NCBI GenBank assembly: GCA_963747595.1
Contig: CAVVFO010000002.1
Location: 1,364,001-1,428,000, forward strand
Length of the DNA: 64,000 bases
Source: Oleiagrimonas sp963747595
GTDB taxonomy: Bacteria > Pseudomonadota > Gammaproteobacteria > Xanthomonadales > Rhodanobacteraceae
Direction of reading: 5' to 3'
The number at the start of each line of letters is the position of its first letter. The stretch's first letter is position 1. Of this stretch, positions 8,403 to 17,338 are shown one piece after another. The notes beneath the pieces were generated by a model. The model did not search any database. It worked only from the letters and a program-made list of their open reading frames with translations, and was not told the origin of the DNA. A program made the translations under genes and the position numbers.

Positions 8403-11351
8403 TTAGAACTTCACCGTCACGCGCGCGTAGTAATAACGGCCGATGAGATCGAAGTCCGATGGATCGGTGTTGGCATTGAGGGTGTTGTTGGCGTACAGCA
8501 TCGGCGGCTGCTTGTCGAATGCGTTCTTCACACCCAGATCGAGAGTGGTGTTCAGCGGCGCGAACGTATAGCCAGCCTGAAAGTCGTTGTACACCGTGGC
8601 ACCGTACTTGAAGACCACGCCATTGAGCGCCGAATACGCCGGGAACGTATCCTGGCTCGGAGCCTTGGAGCCGTTCTGGAATGCACCGATGTAGCGCGCA
8701 TGCCAGGACGCGTGCCAGTCACCGTAGGCCCATGTGACGAAGGCCTTGCCGCGCCAGCGCGGATACAGGCAGACACCACCACCGCTGGGGCACGACGCAG
8801 CCTGCGGCGAACCGAACGGCTGGAAATGGCCCGCATTGTAGTAGACGCTGTCGCCCTGGATGCCCGGCGCCGTATTCTGGTCGTATTTCGACAGATATGT
8901 GGCATTGATGCCGGCCACGAACTGACCGAACGAGAACTGCGGCAGACGATAGCGCAATTGCGTATCGATACCGGACACATCGATACGACCCAAGTTGCCG
9001 GTCGGCTCGATGATCTGGTTGATCTGACCCGGAGCCGCGGAGCTCGGCCCATTGCGCGAAATCAGCGGGCAATAGCTGGTGACACCCGCCGAGCACAGGT
9101 TCAACACCTGCTGCGCGCCAATCGAGGTGATGGTGTCGTTCAGGTATACCTTCCAGAAGTCCACGCTACCCGACAGGCCAGGCGCCCAGCCAGGCGAATA
9201 CACTGCGCCCAGGTCAAAGGTCTTGCCCTGCTCGGGACCCAGCGGGAAATTGGCGTACTGCGAACCCGCGGCCACACCCTTGATCTGCTGCCCCAGAGCC
9301 ACGTCCGTATTCTGGAAGCTGCCGTCGGTCGGGACATTGACGCAGGCCGGATTGCCCCCGCCCGTGTAGCCGTCGCAGGGATCGCTGGACAGCTTGGGCG
9401 CATCACTGATAGGCGCGCCATAAATATCGTTCACGGTCGGCGCACGGAAGACCTTGGCCACTGTGCCGCGCAGCAGCAGATCCTGGATCGGCCGCCACTC
9501 CACCGCGAACTTGGTGTTGTTGGTGCTGCCGAAGGTGCTGTACTTGGAATAACGATCACCCAGGGTGACGTTCAGCGAGTAGATGCCCGGCATGTTGCTC
9601 AGCAGCGGCAGGAACAGCTCCGCATAGCCTTCCTTGACGTTGTAGCCACCCTGGAGCGGCGAGCTGCACTGGCTGCCCAGCGTGCAGTTTCCTGTACTCG
9701 GGTCGATGGTCAGCACAGGATCGACCTTGTCGTTCGAATACTCCTTGCGATAGGAGACGCCCAGAGCCAGCTGCGCCGTGCCCGCCGGCAGATCGAACAG
9801 GCCGCCATTGGCATTGGCGTAGTAGACCTTCTCGATATTGGTGTTATGGCTGATCGCTGGTGTCGCCGCGCCTTGCAACACCGCGACAGAGTTCGGAGCG
9901 AACAGGTTGAACGGGTTGAATGGCGTACAGCCGTTGGGGATCGGATTGTCCGGGGTGCCGCATTCGACCTGCCCGGAGCTGTTCATGAAGGAGGGCCCCA
10001 GATCCTTGTTCAGCTGGGTCACATTTGGCAAGCCCTTCGTCACCAGACTCTGCGAGATATGACCGTAATTGAGGCCCACCGTCCAGTTCCAGTCGTTGCC
10101 GAAGAAACCGAAGTCACCCTTGAAGCCTGCATTCACCTGATCGGTACTGGTGCCGTATGCTGCGGCGCGGTTCCCCGCCGAGACCAGGCGCGCACGATAG
10201 TCCAGGCCATTGGCGGCAGAAGAGGAAAATGGCTGGCCGAACGGATTGTAGTAGCTGTCCGCGGAGATCTCGGCTCCATACAGCGTTCCCAGCAGCGACG
10301 GCGCCAGCTGGAATCCTGAGCTGGTCTTGTCATGATAGAAGCTCAGGAACGTCGAGACATTGTCACTCAGATTGTAGGTGCCGCTCAGCCAGCCACTGGT
10401 GCGCTCCTGCGGAGTCATGTCCAGGTTGACGCTGGCGTAGTTGTACTTGTCGGAGTTGCCGAAGCAATGGTAATCCGTGCTGGTGTTCTGCCCGCTCGCG
10501 CCAGCGTTGGCGGCAACGCGGCCGCAACCGTATTGGGCGGCGAGATTGTCCGGCAACTGGATGTTGCCATGCGGCGGAAAGCTGGACCCCCCGACGAAGG
10601 TGTACAGCGGCGTGTTCGGGCTGCCGTAGATGGAAAGGGCATTTTCCGAGAACTTGCGCTGGCTGGCCAGGATCTGATCCTGCTTGTTGTAGTCCACGCC
10701 ACCCATGATGCTGCCCTTGTCGGACGTCTGACCAAAGGTGAAGGAATAGCCCTTGCTGCGGCCATCACCGCGGCTGGACACGCCGTACTGGGTGGTGAAC
10801 TGGGCACCCTGATAATTCTTGCGGGTGATGAAGTTGACGACACCACCGATGGCATCGGAACCGTAGACGGCGGACGCGCCGGTGGTGAGCACTTCCACAC
10901 GCTCGATCATGTCGGCCGGGATCGAGTTGGGATCCTGGTTGATGATGCGATGGCCATCGATCAGCACCAAGGTGCGCTGCGAACCCAGACCGCGCAAGCC
11001 GATGCTGGACCCGCCGGTACCACCGGCATTGTTGACCTGCGGATTGACCACACCGCCGGTGACTGCCGGCAGATCCTGCACCAGCTGACCCAGGGTCAGA
11101 TCGCCGCTGGCCTTGATCTGCGCACGATCCACGGTGACCACGGGATTGGAGGTTTCCAGGTCCACGCGGCGAATGTGCGAACCGGTCACGGTGACCGTCT
11201 GCATCTGCTGCGGATTGCTCTGGCCGCTGCTGGTGGCCGGAGCCGGTGCCGCGCTCTGCGCGAAGGCAACGCCGGCAGGCGCCAATGAGGCCGCTCCGAG
11301 AACGAGGGCCATGCGAACCGCACGGGTCAGGGCTTTGTTTTCGAGTTTCAT
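8403..11351 (-). CDS. TonB-dependent outer-membrane receptor
   Basis: 982 aa. The signal peptide ends near AFAQS (about residue 31). A plug domain follows, with the TonB-box-like TVTVTGSHI and the plug signature GGSSIGLRGLGSQRTLVLIDG, then a large beta-barrel ending in the aromatic terminal strand YYYARVTVKF. The ATG at 11351 (MKLENKA) has GGGGAG 9 nt upstream; an upstream extension to 11537 is not signal-peptide-like and is rejected. The long barrel with many Asn/Gly/Ser turns resembles the Xanthomonadales receptors for carbohydrates or peptides rather than small siderophore receptors. Ligand unknown. It is followed by a strong terminator and a TPR-sulfotransferase. Confidence 0.93.
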   Translation of the reverse strand: MKLENKALTRAVRMALVLGAASLAPAGVAFAQSAAPAPATSSGQSNPQQMQTVTVTGSHIRRVDLETSNPVVTVDRAQIKASGDLTLGQLVQDLPAVTGGVVNPQVNNAGGTGGSSIGLRGLGSQRTLVLIDGHRIINQDPNSIPADMIERVEVLTTGASAVYGSDAIGGVVNFITRKNYQGAQFTTQYGVSSRGDGRSKGYSFTFGQTSDKGSIMGGVDYNKQDQILASQRKFSENALSIYGSPNTPLYTFVGGSSFPPHGNIQLPDNLAAQYGCGRVAANAGASGQNTSTDYHCFGNSDKYNYASVNLDMTPQERTSGWLSGTYNLSDNVSTFLSFYHDKTSSGFQLAPSLLGTLYGAEISADSYYNPFGQPFSSSAANGLDYRARLVSAGNRAAAYGTSTDQVNAGFKGDFGFFGNDWNWTVGLNYGHISQSLVTKGLPNVTQLNKDLGPSFMNSSGQVECGTPDNPIPNGCTPFNPFNLFAPNSVAVLQGAATPAISHNTNIEKVYYANANGGLFDLPAGTAQLALGVSYRKEYSNDKVDPVLTIDPSTGNCTLGSQCSSPLQGGYNVKEGYAELFLPLLSNMPGIYSLNVTLGDRYSKYSTFGSTNNTKFAVEWRPIQDLLLRGTVAKVFRAPTVNDIYGAPISDAPKLSSDPCDGYTGGGNPACVNVPTDGSFQNTDVALGQQIKGVAAGSQYANFPLGPEQGKTFDLGAVYSPGWAPGLSGSVDFWKVYLNDTITSIGAQQVLNLCSAGVTSYCPLISRNGPSSAAPGQINQIIEPTGNLGRIDVSGIDTQLRYRLPQFSFGQFVAGINATYLSKYDQNTAPGIQGDSVYYNAGHFQPFGSPQAASCPSGGGVCLYPRWRGKAFVTWAYGDWHASWHARYIGAFQNGSKAPSQDTFPAYSALNGVVFKYGATVYNDFQAGYTFAPLNTTLDLGVKNAFDKQPPMLYANNTLNANTDPSDFDLIGRYYYARVTVKF

Positions 11352-11583
11352 GTTGTACTCCCCAGGCTTGTAGGATGCGGTGGTTACCGCTAATTGACGC
11401 TGTGGACAGACTAGGTTTATCGATCGTTCTACCGCCGATCGGCGGTCACCCAGAGCCCCCATGCTCGTTAGCACTGCATTGATTTCGAATGGTCGATACT
11501 GGAAACGAGCTTCAGGGGCATTGGCAGAGGGCAACAAGCGGTTGGCTCGGTGGCTATCACGCAGAAACGTCGAACTGCGCGGA

Positions 11584-11613
11584 ACAATAGCCGCGCCGTT
11601 AGGAAATTGTCAA
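11584..11613 (-). promoter_or_regulatory. Sigma-70-type promoter for the TonB-dependent receptor
   Basis: On the minus strand a consensus TTGACA (-35, 11613-11608) and TATTGT (-10, 11589-11584) are separated by 18 bp. Transcription would start near 11577, giving an untranslated leader of about 225 nt before the receptor ATG at 11351. The 11352-11676 gap between nadD and the receptor holds nothing else recognisable. The long leader could carry regulation, but no known riboswitch was recognised. Confidence 0.6.
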
Positions 11614-11676
11614 TGCATCGTTGTTTGCGCGTTTAAGGTTGAATCACATGCCGCTGGCGCCCGTCGATGCGTACGT

Positions 11677-12327
11677 TCAGACAGAACGATACGATTGCAG
11701 CAGATCCACACGGTCCAACAGCACCTCGGGTAGCAGATATCTGGGTTCGCCACCCCGGGCAAAACAGTCGCGCACCTGACTGGCGGAGATATCCAGAGCG
11801 GAGACCGAGAGCATTGCCACCGCCCCTGCCGACCGTGAGCGCAACGTACTGACCGAATCAACCCGGCGCCGTGCCAGTTCCACGCCCACTTCGCCCTCGA
11901 TGGCATCGGGTGAAAGCGATCCCGGCCGCGTCAGCACCAGAATGTGTGCAAGGGAAAACAGCGTCCTCCACTCATGCCACGCGGCCAGATCGGCGCACGC
12001 ATCGGCCCCCAGCAGCAGGATCAAGGGCACATCGTCACCGATCTCGGCACGCATGTCGCGCAATGTATCGACGGTGTAGGAGGGACCGTCCCGTCGCATC
12101 TCCCGTGTATCCAGGACGAGCCGTTGCTGCCCGGCCAGCGCACAGCGCAACAGGGCCACGCGGTCCGCCGCACTGGCGACCGGCTGTTCCCGGTGAGGGG
12201 GAACATTCGCCGGAATCATGCGTACCTGGGCATCCAGCGCCTCGGACGCTTCCCACGCCACCCGCAGATGTCCCAGGTGCACGGGGTCGAACGTGCCCCC
12301 GAACACGGCGACGGGTGCCGCGCTCAT
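11677..12327 (-). CDS. nadD: Nicotinate-nucleotide adenylyltransferase NadD
   Basis: 216 aa. It transfers AMP to nicotinate mononucleotide in NAD biosynthesis. The nucleotidyltransferase signature FGGTFDPVHLGHLRVA is at the N-terminus, and ISASQVRDCFARG near the C-terminus is the ISSTxIR-like motif. The ATG at 12327 (MSAAPVAVFGG) overlaps the holA stop codon (ATGA). A longer frame to 12390 would overlap holA with Pro/Arg-rich sequence. In many genomes rsfS follows nadD directly; here it lies 8.6 kb further on. Confidence 0.95.
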   Translation of the reverse strand: MSAAPVAVFGGTFDPVHLGHLRVAWEASEALDAQVRMIPANVPPHREQPVASAADRVALLRCALAGQQRLVLDTREMRRDGPSYTVDTLRDMRAEIGDDVPLILLLGADACADLAAWHEWRTLFSLAHILVLTRPGSLSPDAIEGEVGVELARRRVDSVSTLRSRSAGAVAMLSVSALDISASQVRDCFARGGEPRYLLPEVLLDRVDLLQSYRSV

Positions 12328-13334
12328 GCCAGCGACCCGCGGTGGTCCGGGGCGGCGATCCGGGTCACCAGACGCTGCATGGCGATCCATTCATCGCCAC
12401 TGGCGCGGCCCTTGGAGCGGCGGTCGATCTCGGCTGCCAGCGCCAGGCAGTCCAGCCAGTGCCCGCGCGGGGCGCGGCGCAGGGCCTTGCGGAACAGTTG
12501 TTCACGTGTCGACCACAGACCCTCGGCCTTGGCCTGGGCGGCAAAATCACGCGCCGAGGCCAGGCGTTGCGCCAATTGCAACTGGCTGACCAGCCAGCCG
12601 GCCAATGGAATCGGCGAAGTGCCCTCGGCCTTGAGTCCGTCCAGTATGCGCAGTGCGCGTGCTGCGTCACCGGAGAATGCGGCGTCCGTCAGCTTGAACG
12701 CGTCGAACCGCGCACTGTCGGCTACCAGCGACTGCATGGTGCTGCCGGTGATCCGCCGCCCCGCATGCAACATGACCAGTTTGTCCACTTCCTGTGCCGC
12801 GGCCAGCAGGTTGCCTTCGACGCGATCGGCGAGTACCGCGACGGCCTGCGCATCCGCCTCGAGCCCATGTGTGGCCAGGCGCGACTGGATCCAGCCGGCC
12901 AGTTCGTGCGGGCGTGGCGCCCAGAACACCACCATGGCACCCGTCTTGTCCACGGCCTTGCTCCAGGCACCTTCATGCGCACGCGACCAGTTGACGCAAG
13001 TGATCAGCAAGACGGTATCCGGCGGCGGGTCGGCGCAATAGGCGCTGATGGCCTTGCTGCCCTCGCGCCCGGGACGTCCGGTGGGCAGGCGAAGGTCGAT
13101 CACGCGGCGTGTGGCGAACAGCGACATGCCGGCCGCGGCACGCGCCAGATCGTCCCAGTCGAACCCGGCTTCCACGCTGAGCACGTCGCGTTCCGTGTAG
13201 GAAAGCGCGCGGGCGCGGGCGCGAAGCGCATCGGCAGCTTCAAGTACGAGCAGTTCCTCGCCGGTCAGCAGGTAGACCGGCGCCAGCTGCGCGGACTTGA
13301 GATGCCGCGGCCACTGGCTCGCATTGATGGGCAC
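12324..13334 (-). CDS. holA: DNA polymerase III delta subunit HolA (GTG start)
   Basis: 336 aa clamp-loader delta subunit, which opens the beta sliding clamp. Family features are an N-terminal LAPVYLLTGEELLVLEAAD segment, the central GNLLAAAQEVDKL motif, and the C-terminal helical region with QLQLAQRLASARD. The start is GTG at 13334 (MPINASQWPRH), with GAGGG upstream, 12 nt after the lptE stop codon. Member of the leuS-lptE-holA-nadD operon. Confidence 0.93.
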   Translation of the reverse strand: MPINASQWPRHLKSAQLAPVYLLTGEELLVLEAADALRARARALSYTERDVLSVEAGFDWDDLARAAAGMSLFATRRVIDLRLPTGRPGREGSKAISAYCADPPPDTVLLITCVNWSRAHEGAWSKAVDKTGAMVVFWAPRPHELAGWIQSRLATHGLEADAQAVAVLADRVEGNLLAAAQEVDKLVMLHAGRRITGSTMQSLVADSARFDAFKLTDAAFSGDAARALRILDGLKAEGTSPIPLAGWLVSQLQLAQRLASARDFAAQAKAEGLWSTREQLFRKALRRAPRGHWLDCLALAAEIDRRSKGRASGDEWIAMQRLVTRIAAPDHRGSLA

Positions 13335-13346
13335 GGCTGGTAACCC

Positions 13347-13892
13347 TCAGCGTGCCGCGGACGCCGCGACAGCGGGCGCCGCAGAGTGTCGACCGGCGGC
13401 CTGCAAACGGAACAGGATCGCTCGCACCATGTCCTGGCGCATGCTGTCCTCCAGCTGCGCCACCTGGGTCGCGGTCCCCACGGCTTGGCGCGCGTCATAG
13501 GTGAACTCGCGCGACATGTTGATGTCCTGCTGCTTGACCAGAAGCGAACCATCGGCGTCCGTGGCGTTGAAGGTGACGTGGTAGCGCACCGCGTATTCGC
13601 TGATGCGCGCCCGCCCGCTCAGGGTCAGTGCATCGGTGCGAAAGCCCGCCTGGGGAATGTTGAGCTCGGCGACACCCGGCCCGGAGGTGTCGACCAGCTG
13701 CACGCCGGAGGTTTTCAGCGCACGCTGCAGACCCCTGCGCAGCTGCGTATCGCCACTCAGGTTGATGTGCATGCGCTGCATGCCAGCCGGCAGCTGTGCG
13801 CTACGGCGCAGATGAAAGCCGCAGCCGGCGAGCGCGGCCAGCACGATGACAAGGCACCCACGAAATGCATATCGCCCCGGCGATGCGTTCAT
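13347..13892 (-). CDS. lptE: LPS-assembly lipoprotein LptE
   Basis: 181 aa outer-membrane lipoprotein that plugs the LptD barrel for LPS export. The signal peptide ends in a lipobox (VLAALAGCGFHLR), with the lipidated Cys near residue 24. The region DLNI-like AELNIPQ followed by ALTLSGRARISEYAVRYHV is typical of LptE. The ATG at 13892 overlaps the leuS stop codon (ATGA); the frame extends to 13940 but would enter leuS. Confidence 0.92.
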   Translation of the reverse strand: MNASPGRYAFRGCLVIVLAALAGCGFHLRRSAQLPAGMQRMHINLSGDTQLRRGLQRALKTSGVQLVDTSGPGVAELNIPQAGFRTDALTLSGRARISEYAVRYHVTFNATDADGSLLVKQQDINMSREFTYDARQAVGTATQVAQLEDSMRQDMVRAILFRLQAAGRHSAAPAVAASAAR

Positions 13893-16609
13893 GCCACCAC
13901 CACGTTGACGATCTTGCCGGGCACCACGATCAGCTTGCACACCGTCTTGCCTTCGAGGAAGGTCTGCACCGTCGGCAGCGCTTTGGCCATGTCACCGATC
14001 TCTTCACGCGTGGCCGATACGGGCACATCCAGTGTCCCGCGCAGCTTGCCGTTGACCTGCACGGCCATGGTCACGGCATCCTTTTCCAGCGCATCCGGAT
14101 CCGCCGTCGGCCACGACGCATCCTCGATCAGGGTTTCGTCATGGCCCAGTACCTGCCAGAGGGCATGGCTGGTGTGGGGAGTAATGGGATTGAGCAGCAG
14201 CACCATGGTTTCCAGTGCCTCGTGACGCACGGCGCGGCCGGCATCGCTCATGTCGTCGAAGCGGCTGACATGGTTGAGCAGTTCCATCAATGCCGCGATC
14301 GCAGTGTTGAAGCTGAGGCGCCGCTGGTAATCGTCGCTGATCTTCTGGATGGTTTCGTGCAGGTAACGCCGCAGGGTTTTCTGCCGCGCATCCAGCACTC
14401 CCGGATCGACCCGGGGATGATCGGGCTGCGACGCATGCTGGGTCACTTCACGCCAGAAGCGGCGCAGGAATCGGGACATGCCCTCCACGCCGGCCTCGTT
14501 CCACTCCAGCGACTGTTCCGGCGGCGCCGCGAACATGGAGAACAGGCGCACCGTATCGGCGCCGAAGCGATCCACCATGGCCTGCGGATCGACACCGTTG
14601 TTCTTGGACTTGGACATCTTCTCGGTGGCACCGATCTCCACCGGGCTACCATCACTTTTCAGCACGGCCCCGGTCACCCGGCCGCGCTCGTCGTGCTGCA
14701 CGTCCACGTCAGCCGGATTGATCCATGCCTTCGACCCGTCGCTCTCCAGACGATAGAAGGTCTCGGCAATGACCATGCCCTGGCACAGCAGCCGTTTGGC
14801 CGGCTCGTCGCTGACCACCAACCCCGCATCGCGCATCAGCTTGTGATAGAAGCGGAAATACAGCAGATGCAGGATGGCATGCTCGATCCCGCCGATGTAC
14901 TGGTCCACCGGCAGCCAGTAGTTGGCGCGCTCGTCGACCTGGGTCGCAGCGCCGGGACTGGTGTAGCGCGCGTAGTACCAGCTCGATTCCATGAAGGTAT
15001 CGAAGGTGTCGGTCTCGCGCTCGGCCGCGCCGCCGCATTCGGGGCAGGTGGTCTTGCGCCATTCCGGGTCGGCTTTCAGCGGCGAGGCCACGCCGGTGAA
15101 CTCCACATCCTCAGGCAAACGCACCGGCAGCTGATCCTCCGGCACCGGCACGGCGCCGCATTGCCCGCAGTAGATCACCGGAATCGGGCAACCCCAGTAC
15201 CGCTGGCGGCTGACGCCCCAGTCACGCAGGCGCCAGTTCACACGACGCGCACCGCGACCGTTCGCCTCCAGCTTGGCGGCAATGGCCTGGAAGGCCTCAT
15301 CGAAATCCATGCCGTCGAACTCGCCGGAATTGACCAGCGTGCCATGCTCGGTGAATGCTTCCACCTCGCGGATATGCTCCTCGAACGACTGGATGGCACG
15401 CACCGCGGCAGTCTTGGCATACGCACTGGTCTCGCCGCCGTGCAGCGCCAGATACATCGGGTCGGACTCGGACGCGTCGCCCATGTCGTGCTGGATTTCT
15501 CGCGCGGCATCGAGCACATCGTCATTGACCACCACCATGCGTATGGGGAGGTCGTAGCTGCGCGCAAAGGCATTGTCGCGTGCATCGTGCCCCGGCACCG
15601 CCATGACGGCGCCGGTGCCGTACCCCATCAGCACGAAGTTCGCCACCCAGATGGGCAGCGACTCGCCGCTGATCGGATGCACCGCGTGCAGCCCGGTGGC
15701 CATGCCGCGTTTTTCCTGGGTTTCCAGCTCCGCCTCCGTCGACCCCCCACGCTTGCAGCTTTCGATGAAGTCGGCCAGTTCGACGTTGTCCTGCGCCGCC
15801 TGCTGCGCCAGCGGATGTTCAGCAGCCACAGCCAGATAGGTGACGCCCATCAGCGTGTCCGGGCGCGTGGTGAACACGCTCAGCGTCTCGTCGCTGTCCT
15901 CGAGATCGAACCGGATGTCCAGCCCTTCGGAGCGGCCGATCCAGTTGCGCTGCATGGTCTTGACCGCATCGGGCCAGCCGGGCAGCGTGTCCAGCCCGTC
16001 CAGCAGCTCTTGTGCGTAATCGGTGATTTTCAGGAACCACTGCGGAATCTCGCGCTTTTCCACCACCGCGCCGGTGCGCCAGCCGCGACCATCGATGACC
16101 TGCTCGTTGGCCAGCACGGTCTGATCCACGGGATCCCAGTTCACCACCGCGTTCTTGCGATATGCCAGGCCCTTGCGAAACAGGCGCACGAACATGCGCT
16201 GCTCATGCACGTAGTAGTCCGGCCTGCAGGCGGCAAATTCGCGTGACCAGTCATAGGCGAATCCCATGCGCCGGAACTGCTCGCGCATGTGTTCGATATT
16301 GGCGTAGGTCCACTTCGCCGGCGCCGTCTTGTTCTTGATCGCCGCATTCTCGGCCGGCAGGCCGAACGCATCCCAGCCCATCGGCTGCAGCACATTCTTG
16401 CCCTGCATGCGCTGGTACCGGCTGATGACATCGCCGATGGTGTAGTTGCGTACGTGCCCCATGTGCAACGCACCGGATGGATACGGCAACATGGACAGGC
16501 AGTAGAACTTCGGCCGCGAGGCATCCTCGGTCACCTCGAAGGCACGCGTGGTCTTCCAGAACTGCTGCGCGGCGGCTTCCACCGCCTGGGGATCGTAGGT
16601 GTCCGGCAT
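13889..16609 (-). CDS. leuS: Leucyl-tRNA synthetase LeuS
   Basis: 906 aa class I aminoacyl-tRNA synthetase, somewhat longer than the E. coli enzyme (860 aa). The HIGH motif is HMGH in PYPSGALHMGHVRNYTIGD (about residue 50), and the KMSKS loop is TEKMSKSKNNG (about residue 655). A connective-peptide editing domain lies between them, and the anticodon-binding domain occupies the C-terminus. First gene of leuS-lptE-holA-nadD. The 120 bp upstream of its ATG hold no obvious T-box or leader peptide. Confidence 0.98.
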   Translation of the reverse strand: MPDTYDPQAVEAAAQQFWKTTRAFEVTEDASRPKFYCLSMLPYPSGALHMGHVRNYTIGDVISRYQRMQGKNVLQPMGWDAFGLPAENAAIKNKTAPAKWTYANIEHMREQFRRMGFAYDWSREFAACRPDYYVHEQRMFVRLFRKGLAYRKNAVVNWDPVDQTVLANEQVIDGRGWRTGAVVEKREIPQWFLKITDYAQELLDGLDTLPGWPDAVKTMQRNWIGRSEGLDIRFDLEDSDETLSVFTTRPDTLMGVTYLAVAAEHPLAQQAAQDNVELADFIESCKRGGSTEAELETQEKRGMATGLHAVHPISGESLPIWVANFVLMGYGTGAVMAVPGHDARDNAFARSYDLPIRMVVVNDDVLDAAREIQHDMGDASESDPMYLALHGGETSAYAKTAAVRAIQSFEEHIREVEAFTEHGTLVNSGEFDGMDFDEAFQAIAAKLEANGRGARRVNWRLRDWGVSRQRYWGCPIPVIYCGQCGAVPVPEDQLPVRLPEDVEFTGVASPLKADPEWRKTTCPECGGAAERETDTFDTFMESSWYYARYTSPGAATQVDERANYWLPVDQYIGGIEHAILHLLYFRFYHKLMRDAGLVVSDEPAKRLLCQGMVIAETFYRLESDGSKAWINPADVDVQHDERGRVTGAVLKSDGSPVEIGATEKMSKSKNNGVDPQAMVDRFGADTVRLFSMFAAPPEQSLEWNEAGVEGMSRFLRRFWREVTQHASQPDHPRVDPGVLDARQKTLRRYLHETIQKISDDYQRRLSFNTAIAALMELLNHVSRFDDMSDAGRAVRHEALETMVLLLNPITPHTSHALWQVLGHDETLIEDASWPTADPDALEKDAVTMAVQVNGKLRGTLDVPVSATREEIGDMAKALPTVQTFLEGKTVCKLIVVPGKIVNVVVA

Positions 16610-16729
16610 AGGTTTTCAGCGCATTTCAAGGCGAGATGAGACAGACGCGCAGCCTACCCCAGCGCATGCGGGCCGCCAAGCACCGCGCGTCGAGGCAGCC
16701 GCCCGGGCGGAATGCAACGTTTCGGCAAC

Positions 16730-17338
16730 TCAGCCGGCGGGGCAGCTCGGCGCGTGCGAGTGCGCCATGTCGCGAATCACCGCGGCGATCTTGCCGGCCA
16801 GTGCCTGTACCGCACGCTGGTGCCCGCGTACCAGTGCATCCATCCCGGGGCCCACGCTTTCACGCAGCACGCTGCGACAGCTGAGCACTGCCTTGCCATG
16901 CATGCCGTGCACGCTCCACGTGGCATCGATCAACGCGTCCTGCCCCAGTGAGGAATCGAACCGCCGCACGCTCACCCGCACCCGGTATACGGGCATGTCC
17001 GACTGGTGCGACAGGCCATGCACATCCTGTGCATGCAGGTCCGCGACCAGCGCATCGGACAGGCTTTCTCGGATTTCGCTGCCCAGTGGCGCCGCCCATT
17101 GGTCGGTCTCGAGCATCATCACGCCCTGCGCACCCTCGCGCACGGTGATCTGCGGCTGATCGACCTGTGCCGGGATGTCCACCGGTTGCACGTCCAGCAG
17201 GAACGGCGCGTCGGTGTTGGTCGAAACGGCCTGGCCTGCCGGCGGTGTCAGCGTGAAAAAATGCACCGGTGCGGAACTGCAGGCGGTCAGCGCCAACAGC
17301 AGCAAGGGCAGACCGGGGCGACAGAATCGATACATCAT
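16730..17338 (-). CDS. pqiC: PqiC-type membrane-integrity lipoprotein
   Basis: 202 aa outer-membrane lipoprotein of the ABC-type transport auxiliary family. The lipobox is LALTACSSAPVHFFTL, with the Cys near residue 20, followed by YYxL-like FFTLTPP. Known PqiC anchors the PqiB needle to the outer membrane. The ATG at 17338 overlaps the pqiB stop codon (ATGA), placing it last in pqiA1-pqiA2-pqiB-pqiC. A second ATG follows immediately at 17335. Confidence 0.88.
   Translation of the reverse strand: MMYRFCRPGLPLLLLALTACSSAPVHFFTLTPPAGQAVSTNTDAPFLLDVQPVDIPAQVDQPQITVREGAQGVMMLETDQWAAPLGSEIRESLSDALVADLHAQDVHGLSHQSDMPVYRVRVSVRRFDSSLGQDALIDATWSVHGMHGKAVLSCRSVLRESVGPGMDALVRGHQRAVQALAGKIAAVIRDMAHSHAPSCPAG

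Noticed and set aside
8361..10319. 652-aa open frame on the plus strand, antisense to the TonB receptor gene
   Set aside because: Its composition (Arg/His/Gln-rich, no recognisable motifs) is that of the reverse complement of a GC-rich gene. The opposite strand has a full receptor with signal peptide, plug and terminal strand.
13865..16246. 793-aa open frame on the plus strand across leuS
   Set aside because: Antisense shadow of leuS, which has intact HMGH and KMSKS motifs.
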